From NCBI RefSeq assembly GCF_003390865.1, contig NZ_QMEJ01000002.1, positions 62,001 to 126,000 on the forward strand: a DNA stretch of 64,000 bases. The letters are read 5' to 3'. Positions 50,063-63,745 of the stretch are shown piece by piece (position 1 is the stretch's first letter; every line of letters begins with the position of its first letter). A program made the translations under genes and the position numbers. The stretch comes from Tropicimonas sp. IMCC34011 (GTDB taxonomy: Bacteria; Pseudomonadota; Alphaproteobacteria; Rhodobacterales; Rhodobacteraceae). Below the pieces are notes generated by a model, which ran no database searches, was not told where the DNA came from, and saw only the letters and a program-made list of their open reading frames with translations.

Positions 50063-51202
50063 CTAGCCCGCCTGCCGCTCGTGTTCCTGCAAGGCGAAGC
50101 GGTCGGTCATCCCCGCGATATAGTCGGCGACGAGACGCGCCCGCACCGCGGGGTCGCTGTCCCCCTCCCCAAGGCCCGCGCGCCATTCGATCGGCAGGAG
50201 AGTGGGATCGTCCAGAAAGCGCGGGAAAAGATCCTCGATCACCTGCGTCACCCGCGCCCGTTCGCGCATGACGGAGGGCGCGCGGTACATCCGGGTGAAG
50301 AGGAAGGCGCGGATCTCGTCGATCCGGGCGCGCATCTCGTCGGAGAACAGGATCACGGGGCGGCCGGCATGGCGCACCTCCACCACGCTCTGCGGATCCA
50401 CCTCCGCGAGACGGGCGCGGGAGGTCTCGATCAGGTCCGTGACCATCATTCCGAAGACCCGGCGCAGGGCCTCGTTCCGCCGCCGCGCCACGGGAAGCCC
50501 CGGCCAGCGCGAATCGACTTCGTCATAAGCGGGCGCAAGAAGCGGCAGGGCCGCCAGCTCTGCATCGGTAAACAGCCCGGCGCGGAGGCCATCCTGCAGG
50601 TCGTGGTTGTTGTAGGCAACGTCATCGGACAGCGCCGCGACCTGTGCCTCGGCGCTCGCATGGGTCTCGAGCTCGAGCGGATGAATCGCGTCGTACTCGG
50701 CCAGCGCCATCGGCAAGGGGGGCAGCACGGGACCGTTGTGCTTGGCAATCCCTTCCAGCGTCTCCCAGGTCAGGTTCAGCCCGTCGAACTCGGCGTAATG
50801 GCATTCGAGCCGGGTCACAATCCTGATCGCCTGCGCGTTGTGATCGAACCCGCCATACGGCGCCATGAGCGCCGCCAGCGCATCCTCCCCGGTATGTCCG
50901 AACGGCGTGTGGCCGAGGTCATGCGCGAGGGCGACCGCTTCGGTCAGCTCCCCGTTCAGACCGAGCGCCCCGGCGATCGTCCGCGCCACCTGGGCGACCT
51001 CGATCGAATGCGTCAGGCGCGTGCGAAAGTGATCGCCCTCATGCTCGACGAAGACCTGGGTCTTGTGTTTCAGCCGCCGGAACGCGCTGGAATGGATGAT
51101 CCGGTCCCGATCCCTCTGAAAACAGGAGCGATGCGCGCTCCCTCCTTCGTCGTAAAGCCGCCCGCGGCTGTCGCCCGGGCGGGATGCGTATGGCTGCAGC
51201 AT
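50063..51202 (-). CDS. dgt: deoxyguanosinetriphosphate triphosphohydrolase-like protein
   Basis: This HD-domain phosphohydrolase cleaves dNTPs to nucleoside and triphosphate in its family. The 379 residues begin MLQPYASRPGDSRGRLYDE. The HD metal site is HSIEVAQVARTIAGALG with AHDLGHTPFGHTGED, and SDDVAYNNHDLQDGL carries later ligands. Bacterial proteins of this group are often annotated only as dGTPase-like because their substrate choice varies. The ATG at 51202 lies 73 bp from the divergent erpA start. Confidence 0.92.
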   Translation of the reverse strand: MLQPYASRPGDSRGRLYDEGGSAHRSCFQRDRDRIIHSSAFRRLKHKTQVFVEHEGDHFRTRLTHSIEVAQVARTIAGALGLNGELTEAVALAHDLGHTPFGHTGEDALAALMAPYGGFDHNAQAIRIVTRLECHYAEFDGLNLTWETLEGIAKHNGPVLPPLPMALAEYDAIHPLELETHASAEAQVAALSDDVAYNNHDLQDGLRAGLFTDAELAALPLLAPAYDEVDSRWPGLPVARRRNEALRRVFGMMVTDLIETSRARLAEVDPQSVVEVRHAGRPVILFSDEMRARIDEIRAFLFTRMYRAPSVMRERARVTQVIEDLFPRFLDDPTLLPIEWRAGLGEGDSDPAVRARLVADYIAGMTDRFALQEHERQAG

Positions 51203-51275
51203 GTCCCTGCCTTGTTGCCTTGTCCCGCCCGCCATATATTCGAAGCCTTACGGGAATGCGAACGGAGCCCGAGAT

Positions 51276-51599
51276 ATGTCACTCACCCTGCCGCCCAAGG
51301 TCACAGACCGCACCTTTGCCCGCCTCGCCGAGATCTCCGCGGCGCCGCAGGCCCTTCGCGTCGCGGTGGAAGGGGGCGGCTGTTCCGGGTTCCAGTACGA
51401 GATCACCCTCGATTCGCCCGACGACGGGGATCTGGTGCTGGAAAAGGACGGCCAGAAGGTGGTCGTGGACGAGGTGTCCCTGCCCTTCCTCGAAAACGCC
51501 GTGATCGACTTCACCGAGGAATTGATCGGCGCACGCTTCACCGTGGAGAACCCCAACGCCACGTCCAGTTGCGGCTGCGGCACGTCCTTCGCGATGTAA
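51276..51599 (+). CDS. erpA: iron-sulfur cluster insertion protein ErpA
   Basis: This A-type carrier delivers iron-sulfur clusters to apoproteins. The 107-residue HesB/IscA fold has its three conserved cysteines in EGGGCSGFQYEI and the C-terminal SSCGCGTSFAM. The ATG at 51276 gives the normal length; a longer frame upstream has no similarity. It is divergent from the dGTPase gene and convergent with trpE. The Edd protein in this window is a possible iron-sulfur client (inference). Confidence 0.94.
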   Translation: MSLTLPPKVTDRTFARLAEISAAPQALRVAVEGGGCSGFQYEITLDSPDDGDLVLEKDGQKVVVDEVSLPFLENAVIDFTEELIGARFTVENPNATSSCGCGTSFAM

Positions 51600-51632
51600 C
51601 GGCGCCAGGCCGCCGGGGCACGGCCGGGCGCG

Positions 51633-53150
51633 TCAGCCGTTGCCGCGCCCGGCGAACCGGCCCGCATTTTCAGCCGCGGTGCGGATGGCGCGGGACTTGT
51701 TGACGGTTTCCTGAAACTCGGCCTCGGGATCGCTGTCCCACACGACGCCGCCGCCGGCCTGGATATAGAGCTTGCGATCCTTCAGGACGGCCGTGCGCAG
51801 GGCGATACAGAAATCCATGTCCCCGTCCGAACTGAAGTAGCCGATGCCGCCGCCATAGATGCCGCGTTTCTCGGGCTCCAGTTCGTCGATGATTTCCATC
51901 GCCCGCACCTTCGGCGCCCCGGAGACCGTTCCCGCGGGCAAGCCGGCGAGGAGCGCGGACAGGGCGTCATGCTCCTCCGACAGCTCGCCGACCACGTTCG
52001 AGACGATGTGCATGACGTGGGAATAGCGTTCGATGACGAACTCCTCCGTCGGCCGCACCGTCCCGATCTTCGCGACACGGCCGACATCGTTGCGCCCCAG
52101 ATCGAGCAGCATCAGGTGCTCCGCCATCTCCTTCTCGTCGCCCAGGAGATCGGCCTCAAGCGCCCGGTCCTCGGCCTCGTCCGCGCCGCGTGGGCGCGTC
52201 CCCGCGATCGGGCGGATCGTGACCTCGCCCTCCCGGACGCGCACCAGGATTTCGGGGCTCGCGCCGACGACGTGGAATCCACCGAAATCGAAGTAGAACA
52301 TGAATGGCGACGGGTTCGTCCGCCGCAGCGCGCGATAGAGCGCGAAGGGCGGCAGCTCGAAGCTCTGCGTCCAGCGCTGGGAGGGAACGACCTGGAAGAT
52401 GTCACCTGCGCGGATGTATTCCCGGGCCGTTCGAACCGCGTCCTTGTAGGCCTCAGGGGTGAAGTTGGACACCGGCGCCCCGGGTTCGCGAGCGCTCTCA
52501 CCGAGGCTCCGCGTCTCGCCCGCCATGCCGCTTTCGATGGCATGAACCGCGTCCGTCACCCGCTCAGCCGCCTGCGCATAGGCGGCTTTCGCGCTCAAAC
52601 CGGAGCCGGCCCAGGCCGGCGCCACGACCATCACCTCGCCCTTGACGCCATCGAGGACGACCACGACGGACGGCCGCATGAGCAGCGCGTCGGGCACTCC
52701 GATCGGGTCCGGATTGACGTTCGGCAGACGCTCGACCAGGCGCACCATGTCGTAGCCGAGATATCCGAACAGCCCGGCCGAGGCCGCCGGCAGCTCGGCC
52801 GGCAGGACGATCCGGCTCTCCTCGAGAAGCGCGCGGAGCGAGGTGAGCGGATCCGCCGTCTCCGGCTCGAAGGCGTCCCGCTCGTAACGGGCCTGGCGGT
52901 TGATCGAGGCCGACGTCCCGTCGCAGCGCCAGACGAGATCGGGCTTCATCCCGATCATCGAATACCGCCCGCGCACCTCCCCGCCGGTCACGGATTCCAG
53001 CACGAAACTGTCCGGCCGCTCCGAGGCCAGCTTCATCATCAGCGAGACGGGCGTGTCGAGATCGGCCGCAAGCCGCGTCCAGACGACCTGGTTCTGTCCC
53101 GCCGAAAAGCCTTCGGCAAAGACCGCGGGATCCGGGAAGAGCTTCGCCAT
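51633..53150 (-). CDS. trpE: anthranilate synthase component I
   Basis: TrpE converts chorismate and ammonia to anthranilate, the first step of tryptophan synthesis. The 505 residues show the family's N-terminal regulatory part (TPVSLMMKLASERPDSFVLES) and the chorismate-binding domain: FQVVPSQRWTQSFE, IRPIAGTRPRGADEAED, LDLGRNDVGRVAKIGTV, LPAGTVSGAPKVRAMEIIDE and GIGYFSSDGDMDFCIALRT. Its ATG overlaps the ppiD stop (TGATG), so translation is coupled to a folding factor. trpG is not next to it here. Confidence 0.97.
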   Translation of the reverse strand: MAKLFPDPAVFAEGFSAGQNQVVWTRLAADLDTPVSLMMKLASERPDSFVLESVTGGEVRGRYSMIGMKPDLVWRCDGTSASINRQARYERDAFEPETADPLTSLRALLEESRIVLPAELPAASAGLFGYLGYDMVRLVERLPNVNPDPIGVPDALLMRPSVVVVLDGVKGEVMVVAPAWAGSGLSAKAAYAQAAERVTDAVHAIESGMAGETRSLGESAREPGAPVSNFTPEAYKDAVRTAREYIRAGDIFQVVPSQRWTQSFELPPFALYRALRRTNPSPFMFYFDFGGFHVVGASPEILVRVREGEVTIRPIAGTRPRGADEAEDRALEADLLGDEKEMAEHLMLLDLGRNDVGRVAKIGTVRPTEEFVIERYSHVMHIVSNVVGELSEEHDALSALLAGLPAGTVSGAPKVRAMEIIDELEPEKRGIYGGGIGYFSSDGDMDFCIALRTAVLKDRKLYIQAGGGVVWDSDPEAEFQETVNKSRAIRTAAENAGRFAGRGNG

Positions 53151-54991
53151 CAGCGGAAAAGCTGCGAGTTCACGGCGTTGATCGCGGCGTCGTTGTAGGA
53201 GATGCCAGCAGCATCCGTAAGCGCGCGGCCGTAGAGCTGGTACACGTCGGCGGCGAGGCTCTGTGCCGTTTGCGCCGTGAGCGCGTTGCGGAAGTTCGTC
53301 ATCCGCTCGTCGTCCTCCGCGGGCGGCTCTATCGCGGTTACCCGCAGCAGGAACACGTCCGCCTCGCCCTCCACGATGCGCGTCTCACCCTCCTCCATCT
53401 CGAACGCCGCCTCGATCATCGCCTCGGGCGTGTCGGCGATGAAGGTATCGCGGGTGACGAGATCCGCCGAGCCGGTCTCGGAGCCGTCGTCGCCGAACTG
53501 GCCGCCGACATCGAGCTGCGCCACGGCCCGCTCCGCCTCCTCGCGCAGGAGATCCCGCGTTGCGGCGCGCTCCCACCCGGCTATGACCTCCGGCTTCACG
53601 TCGGCCAGGGGCGGCACGCGGGGCGGCAGCTCCTCGTCGAGGCGCATCGCGTAGATCCCGCCATCCTCGAGCACGTCAATGCGCGCGTAATCCTCTGCAG
53701 TGAGAGACTGTGCGGCTTCGCGGACCTCGGTGTAGCTCGCGAGCGGATCTTCCGAGCCCTCGCGGATCTCGCCCCGGCCCGCTTCAAGCGGCGTCTCTGC
53801 GGCAAGGTCCTCGATGGTGGCGCCGCCTGCAAGCGCGTCCTCAGCGTCGATCGCGAGCGCTTCGATCTGGCGCCGGGCGCGCTCGAGGCGCAGATCGCGC
53901 GCGAGATCGTCCCGCGCCTCCTCGAAGGTCACGGTCGTTGCGGCGAGGATGCCGTTCATCCGGTAGAGCGCGGGGCCGAACTGGGAGGGAAGCGGACCGA
54001 CGAGGCCGGGCTCCTCCAGCGCGAAGACCTCGGCGCCTGCGGCCCCGAGATCGCTCTCGGCCACATCTCCGAGATCGACGTCATCCATGCCGAGGCCGCG
54101 GCCCTCGACGACGTCCTCGAAACTCAGATCGCCGTTCTCGATGGCTTCGCGGGCTTCGCTCGCCTGATCCTCGTCATCGAAGATCAAGCGTTCGACGAGA
54201 CGCCGCTCGGGCTGGGTGAACTCATCCGAGCGCTCGTCGTAGATTTGCCGGAGGGCGTCCTCGTCGACCTCGATCTGCGGGGCGAGCATATCCGGGGTCA
54301 GCCATGCATAGGACACGAGCTTGGCCGCCGGAATGGTGAAGTCGTCCGAGTTCTCGTCGTAATAGGCCTGCAGTTCCTCGTCCGACGGTTCCGGAAGCGG
54401 CTCGATGAGGGCATCGGCCGTGTAGCGGGCGAACTCGAAGCTGCGCCGCTCCCCGTAGAACTGCATCAGGACGTCGATCAGGCGGGCCGGCGCATCGACA
54501 CCTCCGGCGACGGAGGCCTGCAGGATCGACCGGGCGGTCTCGTCCCGGATGTCGGCTTCGAATTCGGAGGTCGTGTAGCCGGTCTGCTGCAGGGCGAAGG
54601 TGTAGGCGTCACTGCTGAAATCACCGTTCAGCCCCTGGAAGGACTCGATCTGCGCGATCTGATCGGCCACGCGCTCGTCCCCCACCGAGAGACCGATCCG
54701 GTCCGCCTCGTTGTCGAGCGCGGCATTGGCGATGAGCCGGCCCTGCACCTGTGCGGGGATGCCCCGCTGCGAGGCTTCGGCAAGCGTCAGCTGCTGACCC
54801 TGCGCCTGGACCGATTGCCGGAGATTGCGCGCGTAGTCCTGCGCGCTGATGTCCCTGTCCCCCACCGTGGCGACGGAGGAGGTCGTCCCGCCGAAATTGG
54901 TCACACCATATCCGCCAAGACCGACCACGAGCGCGATCAGCACCAGCCAGACGAGAACATTTCCAACCTGCTTGCCAGCGCCCTTGGCCAT
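53150..54991 (-). CDS. ppiD: PpiD-like periplasmic folding chaperone (SurA N-terminal domain)
   Basis: The 613-residue protein has a single N-terminal membrane anchor (about 10-30, VLVWLVLIALVVGLGGYGV), a SurA-type helical region (30-180) and a central region of the size of a parvulin domain. The rest is acidic and helical. PpiD assists proteins leaving the Sec translocon. The family's isomerase domain is often inactive, and I see no strong catalytic motif. It overlaps trpE by one base and lies 146 bp downstream of ctrA on the same strand. Confidence 0.9.
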   Translation of the reverse strand: MAKGAGKQVGNVLVWLVLIALVVGLGGYGVTNFGGTTSSVATVGDRDISAQDYARNLRQSVQAQGQQLTLAEASQRGIPAQVQGRLIANAALDNEADRIGLSVGDERVADQIAQIESFQGLNGDFSSDAYTFALQQTGYTTSEFEADIRDETARSILQASVAGGVDAPARLIDVLMQFYGERRSFEFARYTADALIEPLPEPSDEELQAYYDENSDDFTIPAAKLVSYAWLTPDMLAPQIEVDEDALRQIYDERSDEFTQPERRLVERLIFDDEDQASEAREAIENGDLSFEDVVEGRGLGMDDVDLGDVAESDLGAAGAEVFALEEPGLVGPLPSQFGPALYRMNGILAATTVTFEEARDDLARDLRLERARRQIEALAIDAEDALAGGATIEDLAAETPLEAGRGEIREGSEDPLASYTEVREAAQSLTAEDYARIDVLEDGGIYAMRLDEELPPRVPPLADVKPEVIAGWERAATRDLLREEAERAVAQLDVGGQFGDDGSETGSADLVTRDTFIADTPEAMIEAAFEMEEGETRIVEGEADVFLLRVTAIEPPAEDDERMTNFRNALTAQTAQSLAADVYQLYGRALTDAAGISYNDAAINAVNSQLFR

Positions 54992-55077
54992 TGACCGCTC
55001 CTGCTGCCTTTGAAGTCCGCCCGTGTCTATGCGCGGCGCGTGCGCGGAGCAAGGGCTGGACTAAGGCCGGCAGGTGA

Positions 55078-55135
55078 GCCGCCGCGGGATGACGGCTCGG
55101 GATGACGGTGCGGCCATCCCTGATCCCGCGGCGGC
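55078..55135. other. 13-bp perfect inverted repeat between ctrA and ppiD
   Basis: GCCGCCGCGGGAT (55078-55090) and ATCCCGCGGCGGC (55123-55135) enclose 32 nt that hold a nested 6-bp dyad GGGATG/CATCCC and two direct repeats of CGGGATGACGG. It begins 3 bp after the ctrA stop. No T-tract follows on the minus strand. It could end or stabilise ctrA mRNA, or bind a protein. Confidence 0.6.
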
Positions 55136-55137
55136 GA

Positions 55138-55854
55138 TCAGGCGCGGAGCGCGACCGGATCCGGGGCGAGCGCAACGGGCTCGGGATCACGCAGGACATA
55201 GCCGCGGCCCCAGACCGTCTCGATGTAGCTTTCACCGCCGGTCGCCTGCCCGAGCTTCTTGCGCAGCTTGCAGATGAAGACGTCGATGATCTTCAGCTCC
55301 GGCTCATCCATGCCGCCGTAAAGATGGTTGAGGAACATTTCCTTCGTGAGCGTCGTCCCCTTCCGGAGCGAAAGCAGCTCCAGCATCTGGTATTCCTTGC
55401 CGGTCAGGTGGACTGGCTTGCCGTCCGTCTCCACCGTCTTGGCATCCAGGTTGACCGAGATCTTGCCCGTATGGATCACCGACTGGGAATGCCCCTTCGA
55501 GCGGCGCACGATGGCATGAATGCGGGCGATGAGCTCATCCCTGTGGAAGGGCTTCACCATGTAATCGTCCGCCCCGAAGCCGAAGCCCCGCAGCTTGCTG
55601 TCGGTATCGTCCATGCCGGACAGGATCAGGATCGGCGTGTCGATCCGTGCCATGCGCACCTTCTTCAGCACGTCATGGCCCGTCATGTCCGGCAGGTTGA
55701 GATCGAGAAGGATCAGGTCGTAATCATACAGCTTCGCCAGATCCACGCCTTCCTCACCGAGATCGGTAGCGTAGACGTTCAGGTTGGCGTGCATCAGCAT
55801 CATCTCGATGCTCTTCGTGGTGGCAGGATCGTCTTCGATAAGCAGGATACGCAT
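55138..55854 (-). CDS. ctrA: cell cycle response regulator CtrA
   Basis: CtrA is the OmpR-type master regulator of alphaproteobacteria; in Rhodobacterales it controls motility and gene transfer agent genes rather than viability. The 238 residues have the receiver domain with phosphoacceptor D51 ([15 protein letters not shown]), K104 in [15 protein letters not shown], and a winged-helix DNA-binding domain from about 125 ([38 protein letters not shown]). The ATG at 55854 gives the canonical MRILLIEDD start. sciP lies 106 bp upstream on the same strand, and a CtrA-box-like site lies between them. Confidence 0.97.
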   Translation of the reverse strand: MRILLIEDDPATTKSIEMMLMHANLNVYATDLGEEGVDLAKLYDYDLILLDLNLPDMTGHDVLKKVRMARIDTPILILSGMDDTDSKLRGFGFGADDYMVKPFHRDELIARIHAIVRRSKGHSQSVIHTGKISVNLDAKTVETDGKPVHLTGKEYQMLELLSLRKGTTLTKEMFLNHLYGGMDEPELKIIDVFICKLRKKLGQATGGESYIETVWGRGYVLRDPEPVALAPDPVALRA

Positions 55855-55908
55855 ACGTTCGTCCCTATTTGTTCCCCCGGCGACGACTGGAACCATGTGG
55901 CCAAAAGG

Positions 55909-55923
55909 TTAATCGCCCGTTAC
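55909..55923. promoter_or_regulatory. CtrA box-like site upstream of ctrA
   Basis: TTAA-N7-TTAC differs by one base from the CtrA consensus TTAA-N7-TTAA and lies 54 bp before the ctrA start, after the sciP stop. Position and form fit autoregulation, known for ctrA in Caulobacter. Confidence 0.55.
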
Positions 55924-55960
55924 TATACTCAAGATTGGCGATTTCACCTTAAGGTTGTAT

Positions 55961-56275
55961 TCAGGTCTGTCCAGACCCTTCTCGCTCGGGGGCGGTCCGA
56001 TAGTCCCGGTAGCGTTTCAGCGCCGTCGTCCTGAGGGCAGCCTCGCCATGGGTCTCCACCGCGCGGGACCAGCTCTCGAGCTCCTCCGCGGACAGCCCGT
56101 AGCGCTCGCAGGCGCCTTCGGCCGTGATCAGGCCGTGACGCACCGCGCGCACGACGGCGGCCTTGCGGCTCGCGACCCACCGGCGCGTACCCGCCTCGGG
56201 CAGGTCGGCCCGCGTCATCATCGTTCCGTCGGGGAGTTTCACCGCCCTCGGGCCGTCCACCTTCTTGATAAACAT
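55961..56275 (-). CDS. sciP: CtrA inhibitor SciP (DUF1153)
   Basis: SciP is a small helix-turn-helix protein that binds CtrA and blocks transcription from CtrA promoters. The 104 residues match DUF1153: [17 protein letters not shown], then [20 protein letters not shown] and [20 protein letters not shown], which form the helix-turn-helix. An in-frame ATG at 56290 is less likely because the GGAGG site lies between it and the chosen ATG at 56275, 8 bases before the latter. It is immediately upstream of ctrA, so regulator and inhibitor are neighbours. Confidence 0.94.
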   Translation of the reverse strand: MFIKKVDGPRAVKLPDGTMMTRADLPEAGTRRWVASRKAAVVRAVRHGLITAEGACERYGLSAEELESWSRAVETHGEAALRTTALKRYRDYRTAPEREGSGQT

Positions 56276-56419
56276 CGCTCGCACCTCCATTCTTCTCGCG
56301 AAGCGGAAGATGCCCCTTGCGACTTAAGGGCCGGTTTCGGCGCGACCTTGAGATGCCTACAATTTTCCTGTAGCCCGCCGTCTTTCTCGTCGCATCACGG
56401 GCCTTTGGAGGACCGCGTC

Positions 56420-57565
56420 ATGGCACTGGACACGACCACCGGACTGAACTCCCTCGGATTTGCCAAACCGCCCTCGCAGACGCGGGTCGTCGTGGCGATG
56501 TCGGGAGGCGTGGACAGCTCCGTTGTCGCCGCAGAGCTCGCGGCCGAGGGCTACGACGTGGTCGGCGTGACGCTCCAGCTCTACGACCATGGAGCGGCGC
56601 TTGCGAAGAAGGGCGCCTGCTGCGCCGGGCGGGACATCCACGATGCCCGCCGCGTGGCCGAGAGCATGGGCTTTCCGCACTACGTCCTCGATTACGAGAA
56701 CCGCTTCCGCGAAGCCGTCATCGACGAATTCGCCGACAGCTATCTCGGGGGCGCGACGCCGGTGCCCTGCATCCGCTGCAACGAGCGTGTGAAGTTCCGG
56801 GACCTGCTCGAGACGGCGAAGGATCTGGATGCCGACTGCATGGCCACGGGGCACTACATTCGGCGCGAGGACGGCCCCGCGAAGGCGGAACTGCACATGG
56901 CGGCGGACCCGGCGCGGGACCAGTCCTACTTTCTCTTCTCCACCAAGCAGGAGCAGCTCGACTACCTGCGCTTCCCGCTCGGCGGGCTCGTCTCCAAGGC
57001 GGAGACGCGGGCCCTTGCCGCGAAGCATGGTCTGCCGGTGGCGGACAAGCCCGACAGTCAGGACATCTGCTTCGTTCCGAACGGCGATTACGCCTCCGTC
57101 ATCGAGAAGCTGCGCCCCGGCGCTGGCGAACCGGGCGACATCGTGGACATGGAGGGCCGCGTGGTCGGAACCCATGAGGGCGTCATCCGCTACACGATCG
57201 GCCAGCGGCGCGGGCTCGGGATCGGCGGTCTCTCCGATCCGCTCTACGTCGTGAAGCTGGACCCGGACGCGCGTCGCGTCGTCGTCGGGCCGAAATCGGC
57301 GCTGGCCACCCGGACGGTCCCCGTGCGGGAGATCAACTGGCTCGGCGACGAGCCGTTCGAATCCCGCGACGCGTGGGAGGTCTCGGTGCGCGTGCGTTCC
57401 ACGCGGATGCCGGCAGAGGCCATCCTTCGGCCGACGGGCCCCGATACCGCCGACGTCGAGCTCGTCCAGGCCGAGGAAGGCGTCTCGCCGGGTCAGGCCT
57501 GCGTCTTCTACGAAACAGGCGGCACCCGCGTCTTCGGTGGCGGCTGGATCTGGCGCGGAAAGTAA
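56420..57565 (+). CDS. mnmA: tRNA-specific 2-thiouridylase
   Basis: MnmA inserts sulfur at U34 of Lys, Glu and Gln tRNAs. The 381 residues hold the PP-loop [11 protein letters not shown] (25-35), and the catalytic cysteine pair is C120 ([10 protein letters not shown]) and the cysteine of [13 protein letters not shown]. The C-terminal beta-barrel with [13 protein letters not shown] and a [10 protein letters not shown] end completes the family. The GGAGG site 8 bases before the ATG at 56420 fixes the start. A good TACAAT -10-like hexamer lies upstream at about 56358. It is divergent from sciP. Confidence 0.97.
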   Translation: MALDTTTGLNSLGFAKPPSQTRVVVAMSGGVDSSVVAAELAAEGYDVVGVTLQLYDHGAALAKKGACCAGRDIHDARRVAESMGFPHYVLDYENRFREAVIDEFADSYLGGATPVPCIRCNERVKFRDLLETAKDLDADCMATGHYIRREDGPAKAELHMAADPARDQSYFLFSTKQEQLDYLRFPLGGLVSKAETRALAAKHGLPVADKPDSQDICFVPNGDYASVIEKLRPGAGEPGDIVDMEGRVVGTHEGVIRYTIGQRRGLGIGGLSDPLYVVKLDPDARRVVVGPKSALATRTVPVREINWLGDEPFESRDAWEVSVRVRSTRMPAEAILRPTGPDTADVELVQAEEGVSPGQACVFYETGGTRVFGGGWIWRGK

Positions 57566-57630
57566 GCGGCCGCGCTCGCGCGATAACGGCACGGGCGCGC
57601 CCCGGCTCCTATGCGGCGCTGCGCCTGCCC

Positions 57631-57652
57631 TGAAGGCCGGGACGGGCCTTCA
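57631..57652. terminator. stem-loop between mnmA and mfd
   Basis: TGAAGGCC and GGCCTTCA form a perfect 8-bp stem with a 6-nt loop in the gap between the convergent genes. No T-tract is present in either direction. Confidence 0.45.
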
Positions 57653-57700
57653 CCTGCCAGAGACTGCCCGACGGGACGCCCCCCCACACCGGCCGACGGA

Positions 57701-61189
<3,489 letters not shown>

Positions 61190-61250
61190 GGGGCCGGTCA
61201 GGTATCCACCCCGGCGGCATTGTCAACTCGCCAATGCACAGCGGCGCCTC

Positions 61251-61769
61251 TCAGAAGGGATGCAGACCGAGATTGTAGGCCATGCCCCAGAAGGCCGAGA
61301 CGAAGATCGCCGCCATTCCGATCCCTTGCGTGACAAGGCGATGGCGGTGCAGCCGGCGGTAGAGATCGGCGCCGTCCGCCTCCCGGATGCCGCGCGCGCA
61401 GCGGATCGAAAGCCAGACCACGATGGTGAGGGGAACGGCCAGAAGATCGACGGCCTGCGCAAATTCGATGCCGTAGACGAAGCCCAGCAGAGTGAGCATC
61501 GTCAGAACGAAGCAGGCGATCGCGAGCAGCCCGGCCCCGGCGGTTTCGGCGATATGAAGCAGGCGGTTCACGTTCACGCGAACGAGGTCATGCAGATCCT
61601 CCTCCGCCGCGCCGCCCTGCCGCCTGGCGCGCAGCACCATGTCCCACGGAACGCCGAGCACGAAGTGACTGGCCGAGGACCAGACCACGGCGAGCATGAT
61701 CCAGTACCACAGGTTGGAGAACGACCGCAGGTCGATGAGTCCGCTGACGGTTTCGTACCAGGAGAGCAC
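61251..61769 (-). CDS. four-helix membrane protein of Rhodobacterales
   Basis: The 172-residue protein starts MLSWYETVSGLIDLRSFSNL and has about four membrane helices (20-40, 74-98, 103-123 and 147-167), with a basic loop MVLRARRQGGAAEEDLHDLVRVN. I recall homologues labelled as a component of the SufBCD complex in Rhodobacterales, but nothing in the sequence supports an iron-sulfur role. It is upstream of nothing obviously related: mfd precedes it on the same strand and hemB diverges from it. Confidence 0.8.
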   Translation of the reverse strand: MLSWYETVSGLIDLRSFSNLWYWIMLAVVWSSASHFVLGVPWDMVLRARRQGGAAEEDLHDLVRVNVNRLLHIAETAGAGLLAIACFVLTMLTLLGFVYGIEFAQAVDLLAVPLTIVVWLSIRCARGIREADGADLYRRLHRHRLVTQGIGMAAIFVSAFWGMAYNLGLHPF

Positions 61770-61813
61770 AGCGCCCGCTTCTGTCTTGTCTTGCTCGGTT
61801 CGGCGGACCCTAG

Positions 61814-62926
<1,113 letters not shown>

Positions 62927-62987
62927 GCGGGGGGCCGCTGAAACGAGGCGCCCCATTACAAGATACAGATGACTTGGTGCCCTCGCC

Positions 62988-63034
62988 GCGCTATGGCTGG
63001 GGTTAACCGGCCGAAGATGCCGGAGACGAGGGCA
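62988..63034. promoter_or_regulatory. dyad in the leader of the SYLF lipoprotein gene
   Basis: TGCCCTCG (62988-62995) and CGAGGGCA (63027-63034) are perfect complements 31 bp apart, and the palindrome GGTTAACC (63001-63008) lies between them. The dyad ends 29 bp before the start codon. It may be an operator or leader fold. Confidence 0.35.
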
Positions 63035-63063
63035 ACCATAGCGATCCACTTGGGGCAGTGATC

Positions 63064-63630
63064 ATGAACAATACCATTCCCACGTCGCGACGGGCTTTCA
63101 TCGCCTCCGCGGCGAGCGCGACGATGCTTGCCGGCTGCAGCAACGCAGTCGGATCGGGCGGCGGTCAACGCATCGACGCCCGCGTCGATTCCACGCGCAA
63201 TTACCTGCACAACCAGTTTCCGGGCACCCGGGACCTCGAAGCCAAGTCCATGGGCGCGCTCTACATGCCGCTCGTGACCAAGGCCGGCTTCGGCATCGGC
63301 GGCGCCTATGGCCGCGGCGCCCTCAGGATCGACAACGTGACGGTGGATTACTACGCCGCCGTCGAGGCCTCCATCGGCTTCCAGATCGGCGCCCAGCAAT
63401 ATGCGCATGTCCTCTACTTCATGACGACGGACGCGCTGCGCTCCTTCCGCACCTCACCGGGCTGGTCGGTCGGCGCCAATGCCGAATACGCGGTGAACGA
63501 CCGGGGCGGCAACATCTCCGCCGAAACGCTGACCTCCCTCGATCCGGTGATCGCGATCATCTTCGGCCAGTCCGGCCTGATCGTCGGCGCGACGCTGGAA
63601 GGCACGAAGTACAACCGCATCATCCCCTGA
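63064..63630 (+). CDS. lipoprotein with YSC84/SYLF domain
   Basis: The 188-residue product begins with a lipoprotein signal containing the lipobox LAGC (SAASATMLAGCSN), so the mature protein should be acylated at that Cys. The rest matches the SYLF/YSC84 family: LVTKAGFGIGGAYGRGALR, YYAAVEASIGFQIGAQQYAHV and a GSVGANAEYAV-like segment (here SVGANAEYAVND). SYLF domains bind lipids in eukaryotes; bacterial roles are unknown. I chose the ATG at 63064 with GGGG 8 bases upstream over a GTG at 63058. Confidence 0.88.
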   Translation: MNNTIPTSRRAFIASAASATMLAGCSNAVGSGGGQRIDARVDSTRNYLHNQFPGTRDLEAKSMGALYMPLVTKAGFGIGGAYGRGALRIDNVTVDYYAAVEASIGFQIGAQQYAHVLYFMTTDALRSFRTSPGWSVGANAEYAVNDRGGNISAETLTSLDPVIAIIFGQSGLIVGATLEGTKYNRIIP

Positions 63631-63702
63631 GCCGAAGGGGCGCCCGGAGCGCGGCGGAGCTGCGTCCCGCCTCGGGTGTTTCCAAGCAAGGATGGACGAA
63701 CG

Positions 63703-63736
63703 GGGCGCGGCCGATGCAGGGGCCGCGCCCTTTCTT
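63703..63736 (+). terminator. intrinsic terminator after the SYLF lipoprotein gene
   Basis: GGGCGCGGCC and its complement form a perfect 10-bp stem with an 8-nt loop, followed by TTTCTT. Confidence 0.88.
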
Positions 63737-63745
63737 CGTTCCGGC

